Assembly (NCBI GenBank): GCA_035506135.1
Contig: DATJPY010000025.1
Coordinates: 1-19,052, forward strand
DNA from: DATJPY01 sp035506135
Lineage (GTDB): Bacteria > Myxococcota_A > UBA9160 > PR03
Length of the DNA stretch: 19,052 nt
Direction: 5' to 3'
The notes under the pieces were generated by a model, which saw only the letters and a program-made list of their open reading frames with translations, made no database searches and was not told the origin of the DNA. Shown piece by piece: positions 1 through 7,706 of the stretch (positions are counted from its first letter, which is position 1; each line of letters opens with the position of its first letter). The position numbers and the translations under genes were made by a program.

Positions 1-1
1 G

Positions 2-1291
2 CAGATGCTCGAGGAGGGCGGTCTGCTCGACGGCAAGGAGTACGTCGGGCGGCGCATCTCGCTCGACTTCAAGGACGTCGACATCCGCGACGTGCTGCGG
101 CTGATCGCCGACGTCTCGGACCTCAACATCATCGCCGGCGACGAGGTCTCCGGGAACGTCACGATCCGCCTGGTCGACGTGCCCTGGGACCAGGCGCTCG
201 ACGTGATCCTGCTGACCAAGGGCCTCGGCTTCCTGCGCGTCGGCAACGTGCTGCGCATCGCGCCCGCCGACACCCTCAAGCAGGAGGACGAGGCGCGCAT
301 GCAGGAGCGACGCGCCAAGGAGAAGCTCGAAGACCTCGCCGTCAAGCTGCAGCCGGTCAACTACGCCAAGGTCGACGACGTGGCGAAGGTGGTGAAGCGC
401 CTGCTCACGCCGCGCGGCTCGGTGGACGTCGACAAGCGCACCAACACCCTGGTGATCAAGGACATCAGCGCAGTGATCGACGAGGCCACCGCGCTGGTCA
501 AGGCGATCGACTCGCAGACGCCGCAGGTGATGATCGAGTCGCGGATCGTCGAGGCCAACCTCGACTTCTCGAAGCAGATCGGCGTCGAGTGGGGCGGTGG
601 TTCGCAGCCGGATCAGAACGACACGGACTTCACGATCGGCGGCATCAAGCCCCAGACCACGCAGACGGCCACCTTCCCGTTCAATCAGGCCAACAACGTC
701 GTGGTGACCAACCCGATGACGATGACCCCGGGTGGCGTGCTGAACCTCGGCTCGTTCCTGCTGAACGACAAGATCAACCTCGACATGCGCATCGCCGCGG
801 CCGAGCTGAATGGCGAGGGCAAGGTGGTCTCCAGCCCGCGCGTCGTCACGCTCGACAACGCCGAGGCGATGATCGAGCAGGGCTTGTCGATCCCGTTCCA
901 GACCTTCCAGAACGGCGATGCCCAGCTCGAGTTCGTGGACGCGGTGCTGTCGCTCAAGGTGAAGCCGCACATCACGGCCGACAAGAGCATCATCATGGAG
1001 ATCGAGGTGACCCGGAACGCGCCCGACAACAGCGTGTCGACGCCGACCGGCTCGCCCGCGATCCAGAAGAACCAGGCGAAGACCGAGACCCTGGTGAAGG
1101 ACGGCCAGACGCTGGTGCTCGGCGGCATCTACGTGGTCGACACCACGGAGAACTCCCAGCGGGTCCCCGGCCTGTGGAAGATCCCGGTGCTCGGTGCCGC
1201 CTTCCGCAACTGGAACAATACGGACAACCGCAAGGAGCTGCTGATCTTCGTGACGCCGTCGATCGTGCTCTCGCCGGAGTCGGCGAGCTAG
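2..1291 (+). CDS. pilQ: Type IV pilus secretin PilQ (5' part outside window)
   Basis: Outer-membrane secretin through which the type IV pilus passes. The frame is open at the left edge (codon CAG before the ATG at 5), and only about 428 C-terminal residues are present, whereas PilQ proteins are usually 700-900 residues. The N-terminal AMIN domains are therefore outside the window. Counting from that ATG, residues 17-86 form an STN/secretin short domain (ISLDFKDVDIRDVLRLIADV). Residues about 112-170 form the Secretin_N (NHN-type) domain. Residues about 173-423 form the secretin beta-barrel domain, ending in the family signature VPGLWKIPVLGAAFR and the final strand ELLIFVTPSIV. It is the last gene of what is probably a pilMNOPQ operon, because a strong terminator follows 26 bases after the stop codon. 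Family identity is certain. PilQ rather than GspD is inferred from the PilQ-like C-terminus, the lack of a GspD S-domain and the neighbouring genes. Confidence 0.93.
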   Translation, partial: QMLEEGGLLDGKEYVGRRISLDFKDVDIRDVLRLIADVSDLNIIAGDEVSGNVTIRLVDVPWDQALDVILLTKGLGFLRVGNVLRIAPADTLKQEDEARMQERRAKEKLEDLAVKLQPVNYAKVDDVAKVVKRLLTPRGSVDVDKRTNTLVIKDISAVIDEATALVKAIDSQTPQVMIESRIVEANLDFSKQIGVEWGGGSQPDQNDTDFTIGGIKPQTTQTATFPFNQANNVVVTNPMTMTPGGVLNLGSFLLNDKINLDMRIAAAELNGEGKVVSSPRVVTLDNAEAMIEQGLSIPFQTFQNGDAQLEFVDAVLSLKVKPHITADKSIIMEIEVTRNAPDNSVSTPTGSPAIQKNQAKTETLVKDGQTLVLGGIYVVDTTENSQRVPGLWKIPVLGAAFRNWNNTDNRKELLIFVTPSIVLSPESAS

Positions 1292-1317
1292 CGCGGACCG
1301 GTTCGGTTCGAGGGGGG

Positions 1318-1360
1318 AGAGCAGGGCGGGGGAGGCTTCGGCCTCTCCCGCCTTCTCTTA
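1318..1360 (+). terminator. Rho-independent terminator of the pil operon, UUCG tetraloop
   Basis: A 12-bp stem (GGCGGGGGAGGC at 1325-1336 with GCCTCTCCCGCC at 1341-1352, one G-U pair) is capped by the extra-stable C(UUCG)G tetraloop at 1336-1341. It is extended outward by a G-U pair, an A-U pair and, past one bulged C, four more pairs (GAGA-type against CTCT). A pyrimidine-rich stretch, CTTCTCTTA, follows. It separates pilQ from the aro genes. Confidence 0.8.
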
Positions 1361-1371
1361 TACTGGCCACG
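1359..1371 (+). promoter_or_regulatory. Candidate -10 element for aroKB, possibly leaderless
   Basis: TATACT at 1359-1364 matches the sigma-70 -10 consensus at five of six positions. A start site about seven bases past it falls at about 1371, exactly the GTG start codon. No convincing -35 is visible, because that position is inside the terminator hairpin, and no Shine-Dalgarno sequence precedes the GTG. This is inference from motif position. Confidence 0.45.
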
Positions 1372-3014
1372 TGGCGCGCCGGGAGACGATCTGGCTGGTC
1401 GGCCTGATGGGGGCCGGCAAGTCCACCGCGGGCCGGCGGCTGGCCGAGCGGCTGGGGCGCCCCTTCGTCGACAGCGACGAGATGATCGAGCGCGAGGCGG
1501 GCGCCTCGATCGCCGAGATCTTCGCGAGCGAAGGCGAGCCGGCCTTTCGCGCACGCGAGCGCGCCGCCCTCGAGCGCGTGGCTGCGCGCGGCGCCGTGGT
1601 GGCGCTCGGCGGCGGCGCGATCGCCCAGCCGGGCGCGGCCGCGCGGCTGGCGCGCAGCGGCACGATCGTGTGGCTCCGCGCGCGGCCGGAGACCCTCGCG
1701 TCGCGCATCGGTGAGACGGAAGCGCGCCCGCTCCTCGGCGGCCTGCGCGGCGAGGCGCGGGTCCAGCGCCTGCGCGAGCTCCTGGCCGAGCGCGAGCCGC
1801 ACTACGCGAGCGCCCATCTCGCGATCGACACCGATGCGCTCGACCTGGACGCGGTCGCGGCGCGCCTCGCCGCGGAGCTCGCCGCGCTCGGCCGCCGCCC
1901 GCGCGCCGGCCCGGTGCCATCCCTGCGCACCGTCCGCGTCGAGCTCGGCGAGCGCAGCTATCCGATCCGCATCGGCTTCGATCACCTCGATGCGGCTGGC
2001 GCCGCCGTGGCGGAGCTCACCAAGGCGCGCCGCGCCGCGGTGGTGAGCGTGCCCGGCGTCGCGCGGCGCTACGCGGCGCCGCTCGAGCGCGGCCTGCGGG
2101 CGGCGGGACTGCGCGTGCGGCGCCTGCTCGTGCCCGACGGCGAGCGCGCCAAGTCGCTGCGCCAGGTCGCTCGCCTCTACGACGCGCTCCTCGACTTCGA
2201 CGCCGACCGCAGCACGGTGGTGGTTGCCCTCGGCGGCGGCGTGGTCGGCGATCTCGCGGGCTTCGTCGCCGCGACCTGGCTGCGCGGCGTCCCCTTCGTG
2301 CAGGTGCCGACGACGCTGCTGGCGATGGCAGACGCGAGCGTGGGCGGCAAGGTGGCCGTCGACCTGCCGCGCGGGAAGAACCTGGTCGGCGCCTTCCACC
2401 AGCCGAGGCTCGTCTGGATCGACGTCGCCACGCTGCGGACCCTGCCGCGGCGCCAGCGCGCCGCCGGCCTGGTCGAGGTCATCAAGCACGGGGCGATCCT
2501 CGACGCCGGCCTCTTCGAGCGCTTCGAGCGCGATCTCGAGCGGATCCTCGAGCTCGAGCCGGGCCCCACGGTCGAGGTGCTGGAGCGCTCCTGCGCGATC
2601 AAGGCCCAGGTGGTGAGCCAGGACGAGCGCGAGGCCGGGCTCCGCATGCTGCTCAACTTCGGCCACACCCTGGCGCACGCCGTCGAGACCCTGAAGGGCT
2701 ACCGGGGCATCCTGCACGGCGAGGCGGTCGCGATCGGCATGGTCTTCGCGGCGCGGCGCTCGGAGGCGTTGGGCCATGCCCCCAGTGGGACCGCGGAGCG
2801 CATCCGGGCGCTGCTCGCGCGCGCCGGGCTTCCGACCGAGCCGCCCCCGTACCCGCGACGGGCTTATCTCTCGGCGCTGCGTGTCGATAAGAAGCGGCGG
2901 GACGCACACGTCCGCTTCGTGGTCCTGCGCGGGATCGGACGCGCCGAGACGGTTCCGCTGCTGCCCTCCGAGATCGTGCCGCGGGGCGCGATCCCGGACG
3001 GACGGCGGCGCTGA
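1371..3014 (+). CDS. aroKB: Bifunctional shikimate kinase / 3-dehydroquinate synthase
   Basis: Catalyses two steps of aromatic amino-acid precursor synthesis in the cytoplasm: cyclisation of DAHP to 3-dehydroquinate (AroB part) and ATP phosphorylation of shikimate (AroK part). AroK, residues 1-170: P-loop GLMGAGKST at 11-19, shikimate-binding DSD at 34-36, R60, GGG at 80-82 and lid arginine R119. A short linker (about 171-185) joins it to AroB, residues about 186-530. AroB carries the NAD-binding GGGVVGD at 288-294, the long VPTTLLAMADASVGGK stretch after it, and the metal-ligand regions NFGHTLAH (H432) and LHGEAVAIGM (H449). All key residues appear intact. The GTG start is the only sensible one, since the next ATG lies inside the P-loop. 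No ribosome binding site precedes it. First gene of a likely operon; the next start is six bases after the stop. Such fusions are known in a few lineages but separate genes are the rule. Confidence 0.95.
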   Translation: MARRETIWLVGLMGAGKSTAGRRLAERLGRPFVDSDEMIEREAGASIAEIFASEGEPAFRARERAALERVAARGAVVALGGGAIAQPGAAARLARSGTIVWLRARPETLASRIGETEARPLLGGLRGEARVQRLRELLAEREPHYASAHLAIDTDALDLDAVAARLAAELAALGRRPRAGPVPSLRTVRVELGERSYPIRIGFDHLDAAGAAVAELTKARRAAVVSVPGVARRYAAPLERGLRAAGLRVRRLLVPDGERAKSLRQVARLYDALLDFDADRSTVVVALGGGVVGDLAGFVAATWLRGVPFVQVPTTLLAMADASVGGKVAVDLPRGKNLVGAFHQPRLVWIDVATLRTLPRRQRAAGLVEVIKHGAILDAGLFERFERDLERILELEPGPTVEVLERSCAIKAQVVSQDEREAGLRMLLNFGHTLAHAVETLKGYRGILHGEAVAIGMVFAARRSEALGHAPSGTAERIRALLARAGLPTEPPPYPRRAYLSALRVDKKRRDAHVRFVVLRGIGRAETVPLLPSEIVPRGAIPDGRRR

Positions 3015-3020
3015 GCCGCG

Positions 3021-3719
3021 ATGCGCTCGATGATGGGAGGATGGGTGGAAGGGCTGGAGCCGCAAGCGGAGGGGCCGAGCGCGGTCGACGCGCCGGGGGT
3101 GCCCGGGCGCGACTTCCCGGCGCGCGCGGAGGCGCTTCGCCGCGCGGGCGAGCCGGACGCAGCGCTCCGTCTCGCGCGCCAGGGTCTCGCGCGCGAGCCC
3201 GACCGCGTCGAGGGCTTCGTCGCCGAGGCGCTCGCCCTCCTCGACCTCCACCAGCCCGAGATGGCCTCGCGCGCGCTCGAGCGCGCGCTCGAGGCCGCGG
3301 GATGTGCGCCCGCGCCGGCGCCGCCCGCCTTCGAGGCCGGCTTCGATGCGGTCGGCGACTCGGAGCTCGACTCCGCCTTCGCCAGCGCCAGCCCCGACCG
3401 CGACGCGATGATGGACGCCGACGACATCGCCCTCGAGGCGATGCGTGCCGCGCGGCTCGACGAGCCCGAGAGCCTGAGGCCCGCGGGACGGCGCGCCTTC
3501 GCCGCCGCGGCGGACGAGGAAGCGGACTTCGCCGCCGACTCGCCCTTCCAGACGCGGACGATGGCCGATCTCCTGGAACGCCAGGGGGATCCAGAGGCCG
3601 CCCGCGCGATCCGCGCGCAGCTCGAGTACCGAGGTGAGGACGGCAGCGACGAGAAGCGGGCGGCGGTGATCGCACGACTCGAGCGCTGGCTCGCCCGGCT
3701 CCGAGGAGGGAACGCATGA
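3021..3719 (+). CDS. TPR-like protein of the pilus/aro operon
   Basis: A 232-residue protein that I do not recognise as a named family. Residues about 30-100 form alternating helices with TPR spacing (ALRRAGEPDAALRLARQGL, then EGFVAEALALLDLHQPEMA). The middle, about 105-175, is acidic and low in complexity. Residues about 182-208 form another repeat-like pair ending in a helix. The motif FQTRTMADLLERQGDPEAAR resembles the C-terminal motif of small TPR proteins next to deltaproteobacterial pilus genes. There is no signal peptide, so it is cytoplasmic. The start is uncertain: ATG codons at 3021, 3030 and 3033, or a GTG at 3045 just behind GGGAGG, are all possible. Its stop overlaps the next start by four bases (ATGA), so the two are translationally coupled. 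A scaffold or adaptor role is inference. Confidence 0.75.
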   Translation: MRSMMGGWVEGLEPQAEGPSAVDAPGVPGRDFPARAEALRRAGEPDAALRLARQGLAREPDRVEGFVAEALALLDLHQPEMASRALERALEAAGCAPAPAPPAFEAGFDAVGDSELDSAFASASPDRDAMMDADDIALEAMRAARLDEPESLRPAGRRAFAAAADEEADFAADSPFQTRTMADLLERQGDPEAARAIRAQLEYRGEDGSDEKRAAVIARLERWLARLRGGNA

Positions 3720-4090
3720 ACTTCGAGCCGACCCTGCGCAAGATGGTCGACGGCGTCTCTGGCGCCCTCGGCATCGCGCTGATGGGAAGCGACGGCATCC
3801 CGATCTCCGAGGTCCAGGCGGAGGCCACCGAGGTGTCGGGCGAGGAGGCCGAGGCCGGCGCCGCCGGCGTCGAGTTCGGCCGCGTGCTCGACGAGATCCG
3901 CAAGGCCGCCGACGGGCTCGGCGCCGGGCGCCTCGAGGAGGTCGTGGTCGGCCTGGCGCGCTGCTGGCTGCTGTTCCGCGCGGTCGACGAGGAGCTCTTC
4001 CTGGTCTTCGCGCTCGCCCCGCGCGGCAACCTCGGCAAGGCGCGCTTCCTGATGCGACGCCACCTGCTCGAGCTACGCGACCAGCTGTAG
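3716..4090 (+). CDS. Roadblock/LC7 (MglB-like) domain protein
   Basis: A 124-residue single-domain protein with the Roadblock/LC7 layout: an N-terminal helix (EPTLRKMVDGVSGALG), strand ALMGSDGIPI, a long central helix around FGRVLDEIRKAADGLG, two strands (EEVVVGL and WLLFRAV with ELFLVFAL) and a C-terminal helix (GKARFLMRRHLLELRDQL). Members such as MglB dimerise and act as partners or GTPase-activating proteins of small Ras-like GTPases. In myxobacteria MglB sets cell polarity and thus where type IV pili assemble. An acidic insert (about residues 34-50) lies between the first strand and the central helix. It has a good ribosome site (GAGGAGGG, 3703-3710) and is coupled to the upstream TPR-like gene. 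No cognate GTPase gene is in the window. The fold call is firm; a partner is inference. Confidence 0.82.
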   Translation: MNFEPTLRKMVDGVSGALGIALMGSDGIPISEVQAEATEVSGEEAEAGAAGVEFGRVLDEIRKAADGLGAGRLEEVVVGLARCWLLFRAVDEELFLVFALAPRGNLGKARFLMRRHLLELRDQL

Positions 4091-4246
4091 ATCCCGCGAG
4101 GCGGCGCGGCGAGAAGCCCTCGCTCCGGCGGTCTTGCGCGCGCGCTTCCGTCTCAAGAGCCTTCCTCCGAATCCCGATACGTCTCCGAGACGGGTCTCCT
4201 GCGGGCGGAGCCCTGTGCGCGGCCGAGCGCCGCTGCCGAGGGGTCT

Positions 4247-7200
4247 TTGGCGGCCATCAACAAGCGGAAACTGCTCGACTCGGCGCAGCGCAACCTGCAG
4301 AAGGGAGCGCTCGACAAGGCGCTCAAGGACTACCAGACCATCCTCGAGGCGGACCCTCGCGACGCCAACGTCCGCCTCAAGATGGGCGATCTCCAGCTCA
4401 AGGCGGGCAAGAACGACGACGCCATCACCGCCTACCTGAAGGTCGCCGATCAGTTCATGCGCGACGGCTTCGACGCCAAGGCCGTCGCGATCTACAAGCA
4501 GATCACCAAGATCGACACCAAGCGGCACGACATCTACGCGCCGCTCGCCGACCTCTACCAGCGACTCGGCCTGGTGTCGGAGGCGATGGGCGCGCTGCAG
4601 ACCGCCGCGGACTCGTTCCATCGCGAGGGCCGCAAGCGCGAGGCGCTCGAGCTGCTGCGCCGCATGGCGAGCCTCGATCCCTCGAACGTCACGAGCCGGC
4701 TCAAGGTCGCGCAGCTGCTGCAGCAGGAGGGGCTCGCGGACGAGGCGCTCGCCGAGTATCGCGAGGCGGCGGCGGAGCTCGACCGGCAGGGCGACTGGGA
4801 GGCGCGTGTCGGCGTGCTCCAGCGCATCCTCGAGCTGCGCGCCGACGACGTCGATGCGCTCGCCACGCTGGCCGAGCTGCTCGTCGACCACCAGCAGGCG
4901 AAGCAGGCCCAGCCCATCGCGCGGCGGCTCGTCGAGGCCGACGGCGATCGCCCCGAGTCGCACGAGGTGCTCGCGCGCATCCTGACCGATCTCGGGCAGC
5001 CGGCCGCCGCGGTCGAGGCGCATCGGCAGGCCGCCGAGGCGTGGCGCCGCCGGGGCGATGAGGATCGCGCGCGCGCCATCGTGCAGCGCTTCATCCCGGC
5101 CGAGCCGTTCGCGCCCGACTCCGCGCCCGATCCCACCATCGGTGCGGGCGAGTCTCCGTTCGGCGCCGAGGGGCTCGGCAGCGAGCCGTTCACGGTCCAG
5201 GGCGACGAGTTCGGCCGAAGCGCCAGCCAGGTGCTCGAGGACGACGACGCCGAGCCCGCGACGCTGCCGGAGCCGCCGCCGCTCCCGCCGCGCGCCGCAC
5301 CGACGCAGCCCGAGCTGCCGCCCAAGCCGAAGCCCGCGAAGGCGCCGGCGCCCAAGCCCACCGCCGCTCCCGCCGCAAAGCCGCAGCCCGCGAAGCCCGC
5401 CGCTCCGCCGGCCGTGAAGCCCGCTCCGGCACCGACTGCGAAGCCGGGCGCGCCGGTCGCGCCGCCGGCCGCCGCCGCCAAGCCTGCCGCGCGTCCCGCC
5501 GCTGCGCCGACTGCACAGTCCGGTGTCGGCGACGTCGACCAGCTCCTCGCCGAGGCAGGGGTCTACCTTCGCTACGGCAAGCACGAGCGCGCCCTGGCCA
5601 GCCTCGAGACCGTGCTCGCGCGCGCGCCCGAGCACCCGCTCGCACTCGAGCAGCTCGGCGAGGCGCTGGCCGGGACGGGCGAGAACGATCGCGCCGTCGC
5701 GAGCTGGACGAAGGCCGCCGAGCTCGCACGCGCGGCGGGCCAGGCCGAGCGCCTCGACGCGCTGATTCAGCGCATCGCGGCGATCGACGCGGATGCGGCT
5801 GCGGAGATCGCCCCGCTTCCCGCCGAGGAGCCCGAGCCCGACGAGGGCGACGCGGGCGAGGTCGATGCCGCGTCCCTCGACGCGGACGCGCTCGCGGACA
5901 TCGAGATCGACGTCGATCCCTCCCACTTCGAGGACGACGCCGCGGAAGAGCCGGACGACTCGCTCGAGGAGGACGCTCTCGACGAGGAGGACGCGGAGTC
6001 CGGCGACGCGCCGGAGGAGATCCCGGACGAGCTCGAGGAGGGCGACTCGCTCGAGGCGGCCGACACCGAAGAGGCATCGGAGCCCGAGGCCGACGAGCTC
6101 GAGCTTCCCGACTCCCTCGACGAGATCGTCGAGGAGGAGGAAGAGGTCGTTTCGCCGCCGGACGCCTGGGAGCTGCCTCCCGACGAGGACGAGCTCGCCG
6201 CCGGCGACGCCGAGTCCGCCGCCGGCGAGGAGGAGGCCGAGGCGGGCGACGAGCCGTCCGAGCCCCCGGCGCGCTCGACGCCGCCGGGCGAGCTCTCGTC
6301 GACCACGACGCAGCAGATCCTCGAGGAGTTCGAGGAGGCCGGCTTCTACTTCGAGCAGCGCCTCTTCGCCGAGGCGGAGGCGATCTACCAGCGCATCCTG
6401 CAGCGCGCGCCGAGCCATCCCGGCGCGCTGCTGCGCCTCGGCGAGATCGCGGTCGAGCGCGGGCGCGATCCGGGCGACGGCGTCGCTGCGCCGGAGGATG
6501 CCACCGACTCGACCGAGCGCGCGCCCGAGGCGGAGGCCATGGCGCCGCCGCCGACGGACGACGATTCGCTCGACATCGCGCCGCCCGACGAGAGCGATCT
6601 CACCTCGCGCGACCTCCAGGCCGTGGGCGACGCGGCGTGGCTCGGCGAGACCGGGAAGACCCGCAAGCCCGATGGGGAGCCCACCGAGGCGCCCACACCG
6701 GCCGCGAAGCCCGAGCCGCCCGCGGCGAAGCCGCAGCCGGCCGTTGCGACCCGGCCGGAGCCTGCGCGCGCCGCCGTGGCCCCGCCTGCACCGGCGCCAG
6801 TCGCCGCGGCGGCCTCCGCGCAGGGAGAGTCCGAGCTCACGACGCCCGAGGTGGCGCAGGAGGGCGACCCGAACGGCGCCGCCTTCGACCTCGCCGCCGA
6901 GCTCTCCGAGGCGCTCGCCTCGCCGGAGCGCCCGCGCGCCGCGGCCGAGGAGGACGGCTTCGATGCGGTCTTCCGCGAGTTCAAGCGCGGCGTCAGCCAG
7001 ACGCTCGGCGAGGGCGACGCCGAGACGCACTTCGACCTCGGCATCGCCTACCGCGAGATGGGTCTCCTCGAGGATGCCATCGGCGAGTTCCGCTACGCGC
7101 TCGGCATGCCCGCGCGCCGGCTCGACGCGCTCCACATGATGGGCCTCTGCGCGCTCGACCTGGGACGCCCGCAGGACGCCGTCGGCCACTTCGAGCAGGC

Positions 7201-7696
7201 GCTCGCGTCGCCCGAGGTGCCGGCCCCGCGCGAGGCGCCACTCCGCTTCGATCTCGGCCGCGCCTACCAGGCGCTTGGCGACCGCGATCGCGCGCTCGGC
7301 GCGCTGCGCCGCGTGGCCGAGCTCGAGCCGGACTTCCAGGATGTGGCCCAGCGCATCGCGGCCCTGGAGGCGGGCGAGCCGACCGAGAGCGCGGGCGAGC
7401 CCACGGCCGACGCCGAGGCCTACGAGTCGTTCGATGACCTGATCGCCGACTCGAGCGAGGAGGAGGCCGAGGAGGCCGCTCCGGCGCGCGAGTCGTACGA
7501 GAGCTTCGACGACGTCGTGGCCGACGACGACGAGGCGTCCGAAGCGCCGCCGGCCGCGGAGCCGCCGGCCGCCGAGCCGGCGCCCGAGGCGGAAGCCGAG
7601 GCCGAGCTCGTCGACAGCGCTCCCGAGCTTCCGCAACCCGAACCCAGGGAGCCTTCGCCGACGGCCCGCCGCCGGCGCAAGGTCTCCTTCGTCTGA
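4247..7696 (+). CDS. Large multi-TPR scaffold protein, SgmX-like candidate
   Basis: A 1149-residue cytoplasmic protein without signal peptide or membrane segment. Order: TPR block 1-280 (INKRKLLDSAQRNLQKGALD, then LKDYQTILEADPRDANVRLK), Pro/Ala/Lys linker 281-424, TPR block 425-515, very acidic region 518-682, short TPR block 685-745, linker 745-905, conserved TPR block about 908-1042 (THFDLGIAYREMGLLEDAIGEF), and an acidic tail with two copies of YESFDD at 1059 and 1084. The start is TTG with GAGGGG just upstream; the N-terminus MAAINKRK fits related deltaproteobacterial proteins. In Myxococcus xanthus a TPR protein of similar size downstream of pilQ, SgmX, binds the polarity GTPase MglA and promotes pilus formation. 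Size, position and architecture suggest a counterpart, but orthology is not demonstrated. It is separated from the Roadblock gene by 156 bases and followed 10 bases later by an ATPase gene. Confidence 0.88.
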   Translation: MAAINKRKLLDSAQRNLQKGALDKALKDYQTILEADPRDANVRLKMGDLQLKAGKNDDAITAYLKVADQFMRDGFDAKAVAIYKQITKIDTKRHDIYAPLADLYQRLGLVSEAMGALQTAADSFHREGRKREALELLRRMASLDPSNVTSRLKVAQLLQQEGLADEALAEYREAAAELDRQGDWEARVGVLQRILELRADDVDALATLAELLVDHQQAKQAQPIARRLVEADGDRPESHEVLARILTDLGQPAAAVEAHRQAAEAWRRRGDEDRARAIVQRFIPAEPFAPDSAPDPTIGAGESPFGAEGLGSEPFTVQGDEFGRSASQVLEDDDAEPATLPEPPPLPPRAAPTQPELPPKPKPAKAPAPKPTAAPAAKPQPAKPAAPPAVKPAPAPTAKPGAPVAPPAAAAKPAARPAAAPTAQSGVGDVDQLLAEAGVYLRYGKHERALASLETVLARAPEHPLALEQLGEALAGTGENDRAVASWTKAAELARAAGQAERLDALIQRIAAIDADAAAEIAPLPAEEPEPDEGDAGEVDAASLDADALADIEIDVDPSHFEDDAAEEPDDSLEEDALDEEDAESGDAPEEIPDELEEGDSLEAADTEEASEPEADELELPDSLDEIVEEEEEVVSPPDAWELPPDEDELAAGDAESAAGEEEAEAGDEPSEPPARSTPPGELSSTTTQQILEEFEEAGFYFEQRLFAEAEAIYQRILQRAPSHPGALLRLGEIAVERGRDPGDGVAAPEDATDSTERAPEAEAMAPPPTDDDSLDIAPPDESDLTSRDLQAVGDAAWLGETGKTRKPDGEPTEAPTPAAKPEPPAAKPQPAVATRPEPARAAVAPPAPAPVAAAASAQGESELTTPEVAQEGDPNGAAFDLAAELSEALASPERPRAAAEEDGFDAVFREFKRGVSQTLGEGDAETHFDLGIAYREMGLLEDAIGEFRYALGMPARRLDALHMMGLCALDLGRPQDAVGHFEQALASPEVPAPREAPLRFDLGRAYQALGDRDRALGALRRVAELEPDFQDVAQRIAALEAGEPTESAGEPTADAEAYESFDDLIADSSEEEAEEAAPARESYESFDDVVADDDEASEAPPAAEPPAAEPAPEAEAEAELVDSAPELPQPEPREPSPTARRRRKVSFV

Positions 7697-7706
7697 GGAG
7701 CGTCGC

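Noticed and set aside
4091..4246. A promoter before the TPR scaffold gene (GATACG near 4176 and overlapping GAGAC/GTCTC palindromes)
   Set aside because: No -35 partner at a fitting distance; the palindromes are only five bases per arm and likely chance in this composition.
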